Assembly (NCBI GenBank): GCA_002900995.3
Contig: CM035310.1
Span: forward strand, 3,862,714-3,926,713
Source: Ganoderma boninense
Taxonomy: Eukaryota; Basidiomycota; Agaricomycetes; Polyporales; Polyporaceae
DNA: 64,000 nt
Reading direction: 5' to 3'
Shown: one piece after another, positions 47,047 through 57,181 of the stretch
How the letters are laid out: every line of letters starts with the position of its first letter
Numbering within the stretch: position 1 is the stretch's first letter
The notes under the pieces: generated by a model
Seen by the model: the letters and a program-made list of their open reading frames with translations, nothing else
What the model was told of the DNA's origin: nothing
Databases searched by the model: none
Position numbers and translations under genes: made by a program

Positions 47047-48740
47047 ATGATGCTGGCATCACTGTCCAACTTGAACCCCTTCAGATCCTCCGGCCGACGC
47101 TATAGGCCCATTGCGACCTTCAATAATAATCTGAGGGGCGTGAACAGCCTCAGCTTCTCCAAAGACGGACATTATCTTGCTAGCGGTGGTAAGTACACCA
47201 TTTGATTCCTACAATGTAGCTGCTAAATCAAGGAAGGCGGAGACGGAGTCAAGTTATGGGACCTAGGGAGTAAAACTGTTGTCCCTATCCCTCCACACCG
47301 CGAGAGCTTGGGTCCAGTCACCAGGGTGCTGTGGGTCGGGGGTAGCGACACTGTCTACCCCACCCTCTGTTACGGTACTGGACTCGGCTACCTCTGCCTT
47401 TGGAACCAGGGAGCAAGGAGCGTGAGTACGGTGGCACGTCTTTTGAATAAATTTGGATTTACAGGTGCTTTCAGGACCGGTTCATCGAGGTCTTCGAGAA
47501 GCGCCTTGCCGACGGTGTGGAGATCACAGCGTTGGGATGTGCTAACGGCGATGGCACCGACGTGAACATTGCCGTCGGTACACGGAAGTGCGTCATACAG
47601 GTCTTCCAGTACGATGGATGAGGAGATGTCAGTCCAATATTCTCTATTCGACTGGAACGAGTCGTACCTAGTGCTCTCGAGTTCACTTCCAACCAGCGAG
47701 ATGTGCTGGTGTTTGGAATGTATGATGGAGCGATGTAAGTGATCTGGACGCGCTATTTGTTAGCCCGAGTCGACTTATCTGAACGCAGGTACACGCTTGG
47801 GGCCAAGAGCGGAAAGGTGATGAAATCGAAGAGCCTTGGCCAAAAGATGTTAGTGCGTCCGAATACAAACTTCGCGTATAAATTCTGATGCAGCTCAGAG
47901 GATATGCTTCTCTACCGCCCAAACAACACCTAGTCGTTCTCGACAATATTTCCAACGGGTTCGATTTGTGGGACCTGGACGCAGGGACGCATCTACGCAC
48001 CTTTCCAACTGGCACACCAACTCGTTTCCTGCCAAGGCAGGTCGTTTTCGCGGAGAGGTGGAAATCCATTGTAGCGGGAAGCGACCATGGGGCCGTGTAC
48101 ATCTTTGACAGAACGACGGGCGCGCCATTGGACGTTTTGCGCCATGCGGCGAAGGGTCTAGCTCAGACTGTGCAGTGAGCGAGTATCAATTGTTGACGAC
48201 ATGGGACACTGACGTCGAAGATAGGCAGTTGATCGAGACGGATATTCGCTAATTGCAACTGGGTCGTCAGGCGAACAGGGTGCTGTTACCCTATGGCAGA
48301 GCAAGAAACTGTTCGCCGTCTCTTCGAGGTCACAACCGATGCGGTCTCTGCGTGGTGTGCTTTTCTTTGCGGTGCAGGTTGCTATGGCTTTGTCCACAGT
48401 CGCGTTCATATTTCAGAACCTGGGGTTCCGAGTGAGTGACTTGCCGCAGGATCACGATTTTCCTACTTACGACAACAAACAGATTGACCTTCCGGCTTGG
48501 CTGGTCTCCGTCCGAACCAACAACTTCGACTCCCAGGAGCCAATGGCTGCAGTTCAGACTGTTGTGCGACGAGGTGTGAAGGTCACACAGTCATCCAATA
48601 GCAGAGGCAGCGGGGCGCGCAGAGAAGAAATGTATCATGATCAGGATTGGGTGGCTTGGCAGGAGTGGAAGACCTACGTGGCTCGTCAGCGGGGCGGAGA
48701 CGGCGTGCAGGGCAGGGCAGAGCGGGTTATTGTGCTGTAA
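47047..48740 (+). CDS. WD40-repeat protein with C-terminal membrane anchor, premature stop
   Basis: Six exons: 47047-47188, 47237-47421, 47475-47734, 47789-47848, 47899-48169, 48225-48740 (477 codons). WD-type repeats are visible: NSLSFSKDGHYLASGG with VKLWDL, LCYGTGLGYLCLWN, DNISNGFDLWDL, VYIFDRTTGAPL, SLIATGSSGEQGAVTLWQ. A hydrophobic segment GVLFFAVQVAMALSTVAFIF (about residues 349-370) follows, so the protein is probably membrane-anchored with a basic tail. This combination is a recurrent Agaricomycete family. In exon 3 an in-frame TGA (47619-47621) interrupts QYDG; the family-like sequence continues beyond it in the same frame. A CGA to TGA change (C-to-T) would explain it. So this copy is either inactive or affected by an error. 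A TATATAC box lies about 50 bp upstream. Confidence 0.8.
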
Positions 48741-49324
48741 TGTATCTTGACAACGGGGAATCGAAGGTTCGTACGCCTTGTACCCCCCGCATGCGCAGAC
48801 TCTCACCATCCCGCTATGATTCCATGGAGCGAGAAGCAAGGATTGTTGACGCCTTGTACTTGGCAAGCGGATTACACCAGAAGGGAATAAGGGAAGCAGT
48901 TGTCGCGGTCCACGCCTTGTACGGGTCATAACCCAGCACGTTGGCAGAGTAGTTAGCAGGGGTCAACAGGAACGAGAACAAGGGACCGCGACTCGGATGT
49001 GAACGGGAGCCGAGCTGCTTACGTCAGACGAGCGCTCAAGAAGAAGTTCGTCCCAACCGCGCCTTGTCCACTACCCCGCCTTCAACCTTGCACGCACATC
49101 CAGGTGAGTACTTGTACCCCGACCTCGTAATGACACTGCTTTGTACTCCAACAGGTACACTTGCAGTCGTGACCCTCCACGTAGAAACCCCGGGCAGAGT
49201 TATTACTCACCCTCAACTCCGAGCCCTGGCTCTGCTCCACCCCGCCCCGGAGCTGGTGCTGAGTTATCACTCGCGCTCGCGTACATTCCCCCTGACATTC
49301 CCTCCCGACATTCCCCCCGACACT
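48741..49324. promoter_or_regulatory. Upstream region of transposase with two inverted GAGTRATAACTC motifs
   Basis: Copies lie at 49197-49208 (GAGTTATTACTC) and 49261-49272 (GAGTTATCACTC), i.e. the motif on the minus strand, 117 and 53 bp before the transposase ATG. A GACATTCCC triplet repeat (49290-49320) sits just before the ATG. A GTGAGT...CAACAG intron (49103-49153) may lie in the 5' UTR. Confidence 0.5.
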
Positions 49325-52300
49325 ATGCCACGTTTCCTCCAGTATTGTCTCTGCGAAAGCTGCGTCCTGGGTTGTGCAGACGCGTCTAGAGGGAAGCCGT
49401 GGACAAACAAATTGCAATGGAACCTGCACAGTCGATCCCGCCGCCAGATGGGCTCTCCATCAACACCACCTCCCTCCTGTCAAGAAGACTCTCCCCAGCT
49501 CATCGCACCATCAATCGAGGATCGCTCTGCCAGCCTCTTCGCATCTGTCCTAGTCGGAGATTCTCCAGACCCCTCCGAGATGACACTGACCACCCGTTCG
49601 GTCACCGAAGCTTCGGTGCTGCCGGCAGCTGAGCCTCCTACCATGGGAGACATATTGGAGAGCTTGTCGCGCATCCATATCTCCACTCCACCGAACGACG
49701 TCTCTGACTCCCTCTCCAACCCCCTCACCAACGTTCAACTCCATAATTCTCGCACTTCTCCGCCCAGCGTCCCGCCCCTCATGTCCTCTGGAGCTGCTGT
49801 GGAAACTCCGATCAGCACGGACAAGCGCGACACTAATGTTGCTAGCAAGCGGGCCCTGCGGACGCTAGCACACATCGATCATCACGTTCAACTTCTCGAA
49901 GGCGAGCTCGCGGCACCATCCGAAGAGCAGCTTGCGAGTGCGGAGGCCGAACTGTCGCGTCTGCGTTCCTTGTTCCTCCGCGTTACTCGGACCACGAGTC
50001 TCGTGCTCACACGGAAGGAGGAGATAGGAGGTCATCTACAGCGAATCAGCAACCGCGTCTGCGAGCTGAGACACCTCATTCCGGCGCCGTCTCTGCTAGA
50101 CAAGGGGCAGGACCCCATTTGTTATAATAGTGGTAGGTCAATTTCGGAAAAGAAGAAACAACGCATCTGACATTCATTTCAGGACACCATTACGATATTC
50201 CTGCGAGTCGTGCTCACGCTGTGGCACAGATCGCCATGTTCCTTGGGATTGTGTTCAATGTCCTGGGGAAACTAAGTCGGCAAGGGTCGGACTTTCTTCT
50301 CGGATGCCTATCGTTTTTACTAGGTTTATCCTTCATGTCTTCGGGCGCTCCTATCACCCCCATTCAGCAAAATATCCTCTCCCAAATCCCCGCACATCTC
50401 AAGGAAGCTCTAGAGCGATTCAACCTCTCCGCGCATACTATAACGTACGCGGCGTGCCCGACTTGTCACTTTGTCTATCCACCTTCCACCTCACCCAATA
50501 GTAATGCCCTCTCGTATCCCGTTCGGTGTAGCAACCGACGGATACCGGGCGACTCAACCTGCAACACACCGCTGCTGGACCCACGCTCTGCGACTGACGA
50601 TCAGAAGCCCGTTCGACCTTACGTTGTACATGATCTTAAGGAATATGAGAGTGGTCTACTCTCCTCCGAAGATAACGTACACCTCATCAACGCGTCCTGC
50701 GACGAGACTATGATCGAGATTCGGCGCAATGAATCCTCTCTATTTGCCTCTGGACCATTCCACGCCAAATTCGTACGGACTTTCGTGTTCGACAAGCAAT
50801 CGAATCGTTTATTCATTGACAGAGGGGAAGAGATGCGCCTGCTCTTTGCCCTGCATGTCGACAGCTTCAACGTTGAGGGCATGTCGGTCCGTGGAGCGTC
50901 GACGTCTTGCACCATCATATCCCTGGCATGTCTCAGCCTCCCTCCCGAGATTCGATACAAGTCTGAGAACATTGGTCTCATGGCTATCATCCCGGGACCA
51001 CGAGAACCCCACCTGACTGAGCTGAATCACTATTTAGCCCCCATTATTGATGCATTTTGCGTGTCATGGGAGCGAGGTACGCGCCACTCACGCGTTGCTA
51101 TGCACCCTCGCAGTTGCGTATCTCGGTCAGCCATCGCTGCTGCTGTCATGGATCTCGTCGCTGCCCGCAAGGCGTCGCAACTCGCGTCCCACTCTGCACA
51201 CATCTACTGCCATGTTTGCACTTGTTCTGGGAAGAGCACGCGGGGACGCACTGACTTCGACAATTGGGTATTCCGGGACCCTCAAGAGATGCGCAAACGC
51301 GCGGAGGCATGGCGGGATGCGACCAGCGCCTCGGAGCAAGACAAGATATTCGCCCAGCACGGTGTTCGTTGGTCAGAACTGTGGCGGCTACCTTATTGGG
51401 ACCCAACGTGTCAGCTCGTTGTCGACTCCATGCACTGCATCTTCGAAGGCCTCATTCCTTACCACTTCCGCGACATCCTCGGTTTGACGTCTGCGAACGC
51501 AAAGGAGACAGAAATTTTCCCCCCTGCGTTCGAACATGATTTTATGACCGTGGATATCAGTGGGAACAACCGTCTGCCCGAGAAGGTGCGGCTCTCAGAC
51601 AAAGAAGTCGGTCAAGTGGAGTCCATCGGACACGCCCTTTGTCAGCACATGGGCGACTACGCAGAGGAGCAGGAGAGAGGGCTTGAACATCTCCATCGCA
51701 GGCTGCTGAACAAGAATCTCAAGGCTCTAAGTTTTGTCGGGCGCGGCCTGGACCTTCCCTCGAATGCAAAAATGACAAAGCGGCAGTGGGTGGACGTGCT
51801 TGTGACATGGGTAAGCAAAAGCATCTTGCGATTTCACTGCACAAGCGAATCTAACCTCATGTATGTAGCGTCGATCAAAGCCGCTCTCCGCAAATTGCAG
51901 TGCAAAGAAGATCGCGACGCCGGAAGTCATCGACCGCATCCGCGACGTCATTTGCCACTGTGATAAGCCGTCTTGGCTAAGCTCTGTTCCTCGAAACTTC
52001 GGTGACGCAGCTGCAGGGACTCTGAAGGCTGATGAATGGAAAATCATGTGCACCGTCTACCTCCCCATCGCCCTCGTCACGATATGGGGTGCTGGCTCCT
52101 CTCATCCCACCCCGGAGATTGGCGCATTCTTCCGGCGCATCCTCGACAACACCATGCTCCTCGTATCAGCCGTTTCCGTGCTCTCTAAACGGAAAATGTC
52201 GGAAATGCGCGCGCGCAAGTATCGTGCTTACATCGCAGACTGGCTTCGGGGCCTGCAAGAGATTCATGCAGCTTCATACTCTGATCGGACGAATAACCAC

Positions 52301-53082
52301 GTCGCATTCCATATATATGATTTCTTGCTGCTCTTCGGACCCATATACTCATGGTGGTGTTTTCCTTTCGAGCGCCTCATCGGGCATCTGCAACGCACAC
52401 CTCACAATGACAAATTTGGTGGGTTTTTCTCTGAGATGATGAAATTACTTTGTTTGCTCATAAGGACTACCCAGGTCAACTAGAAGCGAGTTTAGTCGAC
52501 TCTTTCCTGAGGGCAGCCAAGCTCCGTCGGTGGCTTAATAGGCCTGACTGCCCGGAAGCTCTCCGTCAAGTCAAGCATCTCTTTGACAAGGCCTACGGTA
52601 GCTGGAACTTCAATCCGACCACTTCGGATGCCGACTGCTCCAGACGCCAAATATCAACACCTAGCCCGAGAATTCCCGCCATCTTATCCCCCATGTTTTC
52701 CCTCGACGACCTTGGCCGGCTCACCTTGGTGGCTCATTGTAAATATGAAGGTCGCACGCTCGCAAGATCGTCAACAAATGCCGGGAATAGCCTCATTGTG
52801 TATCATCCACGAGACCGGCCATCCACTGCTGAGTATGGGTCTATCGAATATATCTGCCAGGTCGGTGAGAATATCGTGTTGGCGGTACGACCTCATCTAC
52901 CAGCTTCAGGAAATGATCCCTTCAAATACTACACCGATTTCCCTGCCACGGTCCGCTCAGCCCAGCTTGGTCCGCTGGAACTAATTGATCGGACAAACAT
53001 CGCATGCCACTTCATGCGATGGAAGATGCCGACGGGTGACATGGTCGTCTTGCCGTTGTACAAGGTTGGCATTTTGTTGTAG
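49325..53082 (+). CDS. Tnp2 (CACTA/CMC-type) transposase, uninterrupted
   Basis: Four exons: 49325-50132, 50183-51810, 51869-52418, 52475-53082; phases agree, 1197 aa, normal for the family. The start was chosen at MPRFLQYCLCESC, which opens many basidiomycete Tnp2-type proteins. Diagnostic blocks: HHYDIPASRAH, ACPTCHFVYPP, AHIYCHVCTC with RTDFDNWVFRD, and LPYWDPTCQLVVDSMHCIFEGL (split here into its parts: WDPTCQLVVDSMHC then IFEGL), then HFRDILGLT. C-terminal part: RQWVDVLVTW, VPRNFGDAAAGTLKADEW, GPIYSWWCFPFERLIGHLQR, FHLD-type end. Such enzymes excise elements with CAC termini and make 2-3-bp duplications. No frameshift or stop seen, so it may be functional. Right repeat begins 238 bp after the stop. 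A Plavaka-type label would be a close alternative. Confidence 0.92.
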
Positions 53083-53320
53083 TTTGGCCCACTACGCTGA
53101 CATATACTCGTAGGATTAAGCCGAAGAATATGTCTTGTGTTCATATCATGCCCACGATGGATGCTCCTTCTGCCGCATGTTTGTTTGTACGATTTGGATT
53201 GAAATTTACAACGCTCCATACGGTTAGGTCGCGATTGATGGACCACTGCTGTGAACTTGAACTCGCGAGCGCCCAGCACCTGTGGGCCTGCCATCGCGCA
53301 TGCACGCGCAGCCCGGCAGT

Positions 53321-54681
53321 CTTATCGCGCGCGCCGGTCAACATCGGGCACGACTGTCTTGTTGGACACCTTAGTACGGTCTGTCACCGCTCGCGCCCGG
53401 GGTTTCACTCGCGCGGTATCGTCGCGCGCGGCCTCTCGTTCACGGGCAGCTGTCCATTTGTTCTCTGTCGGCCCGCAGCCGCGTCGCGCGCCCATCGTCT
53501 TCCGGCCGTCGCGCGCGCGTCGTTCAACTCATGCCGCCGCGGCGCGCACCATCCACTGACGCGTTCGCAGACGATCCCACTGCGGTAGCTCGCAACGGCG
53601 TATTGGCCGCGTCTGCCGTTTCGAGGTGCTACGGCGACGCGGAGGTACATACTTCTTGTCTTCGTTCTCGACATTTTCTTACTTCACTAATGCCACTTCT
53701 CTGGGGACGCGACGTTTGTTGTACTAACGCATTGTCTTTGCCGTCATAGAGTGTGTCGAATATTCCTTTGACACTTATCATAACATATGCATGTGTCAAC
53801 TTTCTCGCGGGCCCCAACTTTCTCGCATAGAAGAAGTTTTCAACAAGGGCGCCCTCCTCCTCCTCCTTCCTTTCCTCCACCACCATCTCCTCACTCCAGC
53901 TCATCCCCCTCACTCACAACCTCACCAATGCTCTCATTCTTCATTCAGAACACCATGAAGTACATGGTATGTCCCTCCCTGTGTCTGCTGTGTGTCTTGC
54001 TAAACCTTTTACAGCCTATTATGGCCTTCCAGGGCCTCCAGGCCGGGCGCGACCATGCTCGTCGCTCCTCCCCTCCCTCCGGGTGCGTTTTTACTCGATC
54101 GCGCTGTCTCTCGCACTCCCTCTGACTCGTCTACAGCCCGGGGAAGTGTTCGGCTCCCGCGTCGCCGCGTTCTGGCACGCCGGTCCAGACGAAGAACGCG
54201 ACCAACAAGGGCGCGCGTGCCGCCGCCTAGGACATCCGGCGGGAACTCGGCGGGCACTCAGCGAGTGGTCGGCGCCCGCTGAGGGCGGGCGCGGTATTAC
54301 TTCTTGACGAGAACTTGCTGTGTTGGCGAATGTTTTGTAGTGCGCGAAAGTTTGAATTGTAAACGGTCGAAAATGTTGACGAGAACTTTGCGTGGTTTCT
54401 GACGTTTTTCCGGCCGCGAAACTCGATATTTTATTCCATGCTGAATCTTCATTAGAACTTCAAGTTGTCGATGACGTATGGCGTATCGTAGAATGTGACG
54501 TTTCGCGTTACATTGTAACGATCGCGGAACGCGGGCCGAAACGGTAAGTTTTCGCGAATATTCGGAGTTGTGACAAATGTTAGATTCTATTTATGGTGGA
54601 ACGTGGTACAAAACATGACATTCTACATTGTCGTTATTTATTCCGTTCTGACCTCCCTCAAATTCTCTAAATCCCCGCGTG
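53321..54681 (-). repeat. Right 1.36-kb terminal inverted repeat
   Basis: Inverted copy of 33587-34949, ending CCCCGCGTG at 54681 and followed by TTA. 53083-53320, between the transposase stop and this repeat, shows nothing else. A small spliced frame is possible inside (53928-54227; see findings). Confidence 0.9.
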
Positions 54682-54892
54682 TTATGTATTTCACGAGTGG
54701 CGCGAGACGCCCATTCGCGGACGTGTCTGGGCGGAGGCCGTCGGTCGGCTCAGCTCGTCTTCCACTTGTCCCTTGCCACTCCCTTGCCACTCTCTCACTT
54801 GGTCCGCCTTCACATTACCTGTGTCTCACAGCTCTGACGCTTCCTTCAACCCTTCTTTTGCTCCTGATTTCACTAGATCCCACCTTTCACAC

Positions 54893-56667
54893 ATGTTGAC
54901 TGCAGAATTGACAGAAGCCGTCGACACCCTAGTCCACGACACCTCCTTATCTAACGATGACCTCAACGCTCGCGCCTGTCACTATCTTAAACTGCTTAAC
55001 AATGACCAACTGAGGGGACCTCCTTGGGCAACACGCATCCAAACAGCAATCCCCGGCTTTCTCGCCTTTTCCACACTCGAGCTCTTGCATGCGCTCTACA
55101 CCGTCGCCAACGAGCTCAAGCTGGCTGCAGGAAAGCGGTACGTGTCCGCTACCGTCTGTGCATGTGGCGACCGCACCATCCCGGGCGCAACGGTCGCGGC
55201 TCCAGACAGTCAGTCAATCGCTAACTTGGTCCACGCTCTTCACGACGTCGCCTCGACCTGGGCCGCGTTCGTATTGTGGCCATGTGAGTCCGAAATTCGA
55301 ATTCATTTTGCGATGCTTACCATCCGCCCGCACTTTTCTCATCGCGTTCAGGTCTACGCCCATGGTACGGACATCAACCTGAACCCCCCGAGCGAAACTG
55401 AGGAATACTGGGTGCATCCCGCACCCCGGACAGAAGAAGAGCGTCTAGAAAATCCGCAGCTGTGGCGCTGGAAGGAGCAGGTAAGCTGGACTCCGGTTCC
55501 GAGTGTTGGCTACTACACCCTCGTGCGAGCTAATTCAGAGCATCTACCGCGGCCGACGCGGCGGCGACGCCTTCCCAGGTCATGGCACGGGACAACTACT
55601 ACTGCTTCATGTGCGGTCGCTACGACACCCACTGGTTCTTCAGGCAGCAGTCCAAGCCTGAGGGCGCAGATTTCAACGACTGCGGCTTCGTCCGGATCAT
55701 CAAACGCGAGGTTTTTGCTCGGGATGAGGATGACATGAGCGCACGCGGCGAGGTGAGTCGTTCATTCACCACCCGGCTGTGGCGGCTTACCTTTGCCACT
55801 GCACACCCACGTCTAGTCGCTGGATGTGGATTCGTTAGGCATAATGCGCGGCATCCTCAAGCATTATTTCGGCGTGGACGACTTGGAGGCCGTTCTGGCG
55901 AAGGCGGATGGGCCCCAGAACATGCTGTTCGTGAACACCTCTGCGTGCACGGGGTTCCGCCAGTTTACGTGGTGCCTGCACCCCACCAAGGTCCGTCGCA
56001 TCCGTTCTTCCCCGCTTTGCATGGCTGGACCCTGACCGGCATGACCTCCTTATGCTTATCCACGACGCGGAACGGCCGCACTTGCACAGACACCCAACCG
56101 CTACAAGATCAAGACCTACGGCCCGCAAAACTACGCCGGCGTGCGGCACGTCACCAGCCACGTCACATTCGTCGACCACAGCCAGCCTCTGCGCCCCCGC
56201 CTCCGCCCACCACCACCACCACTGCCACCACCATCTCCTCCTCCTCCTCCTCCCCCTCCTCCCAGTCCCCGGATTCGGCCGGCGCCGCAGAGCCAGTACC
56301 CCTCCCCGAGCCCGCGCTGCTCCGCCTGCACGCCGCGCTCTCGGGCGTGCTGTGCCTGAGCGGCGCAGATATCACCTTCGAGTGCCTGTTCGCGCGCCCG
56401 CACTGGCTCCCGGGGTACTCGTGCTGGCCCGCCGCGCGCGGGGCGGCGTTCTGGGCGTCCGTGGTGGAGTATGAGGGCGCGGAGACGTGTGTGGAGGTCG
56501 ACCTGCAGCTGTCCGTGGAGGAGCTGTGCGAGGACGTGCTCGAGCGGGAGCGCGCGCTCGCGGCGGACAAAGGCGAGGGTGAGTTGGAGTCAGAGTCAGA
56601 GTCGGGTCGGAGATGGCGGCGGCGCCGGACGAGGAATAGTCGGGAGGGGTCGCCGAGGCGCCCCTAG
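54893..56667 (+). CDS. HNH-like family protein, copy 2 (frame problems)
   Basis: Five exons by comparison with copy 3: 54893-55283, 55352-55480, 55579-55752, 55817-55990, 56090-56667. Order: helical N-terminus (LTEAVDTLVHD, STLELLHALYTVANELKLAAGKRY, HALHDVASTWAAFVLWP), then the HNH_2-type block VMARDNYYCFMCGRYD to HYFGVDDLEAVL and QNMLFVNTSACTGFRQFTWC, then YKIKTYG and LPEPALLRLHAALSG. In typical members an AHI(I)P and an H..FD motif supply the catalytic histidines; here they are replaced (GFVRIIK, CTGFRQ), so nuclease activity is doubtful. Two frame problems: the first intron joins out of phase by one base (CAGG versus CAG in copy 3), and the frame changes in the proline/CCACCA-rich stretch at about 56180-56220. 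About 480 aa. It starts 211 bp from the right end of the transposon. Confidence 0.7.
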
Positions 56668-57181
56668 GACCACGGGAGATGAGACGTTTGTGACTGAGTG
56701 TTCCACTGGCAGTGCGGACTTGGCTTGGAATACCTGCCCGGGTGTTCTAACTTCGCTAGGAGGCAATGCGTGCGGGTTGTATGCGGTGATGCCTGACCGT
56801 CTTCGCCTGACCATATCTTCGTCACCCCTGCCAGAGTGTCCGGACCGAGAAGTCAGGTAAGGGGAAGCCTGATGGACGGTGGACGAGCATCCCTTGTCCT
56901 TATGTTTCTGCAAAATACTCCGAGCGAAGGTTTCTCGACCCCGCTCACATGCATATGCCCTCCGACTGGTAGGCCAGAGCCCATAGATTTAATTTACTCG
57001 TCGAATCAAAGGCCTGGGGGGCAGCGATGGAGCACACTCGTACGGCAGCACGCTCCTTCAGCACACCAATCTATTCGTTGGTGTGATTCCGATAACTCTG
57101 CGTTTTGTTTCGAATAGGAATAGGAAAAATACACATTCGGCGCACCGACACTTGAACGGTACGCCACTTCTACCATCAGAA
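56668..57181. other. Convergent spacer
   Basis: 3' flanks of the HNH-like and F-box genes. No gene seen. Confidence 0.5.

Larger units (their letters stand above)
33587..54681 (+). mobile_element. Putative 21-kb multi-gene CACTA (Tnp2)-type DNA transposon
   Basis: Two inverted copies of about 1.36 kb lie at 33587-34949 and 53321-54681. Their outer ends read CACACGGGGATTTAG and, at the right, CTAAATCCCCGCGTG; TTA lies directly outside both (33584-33586, 54682-54684). A CAC terminus with a 3-bp target duplication is the CACTA/CMC hallmark, though the canonical CACTA pentamer is CACAC here. Inside, seven genes occupy most of 35456-53082, and the last is a 1197-codon Tnp2 transposase without a stop or frameshift, only about 240 bp from the right repeat. 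Near-identical repeats and an intact transposase suggest recent activity. The boundary assignment is mine; the alternative is two independent insertions of a 1.36-kb element in opposite orientation. Confidence 0.75.

Noticed and set aside
33587..54681. Starship-type giant element (tyrosine recombinase captain)
   Set aside because: No tyrosine recombinase/DUF3435-like gene is present; the transposase is Tnp2-type and long inverted repeats are present.
33587..54681. TET/JBP gene linked to transposons, as in KDZ elements
   Set aside because: I found no dioxygenase HxD...H pattern in any gene of the element.
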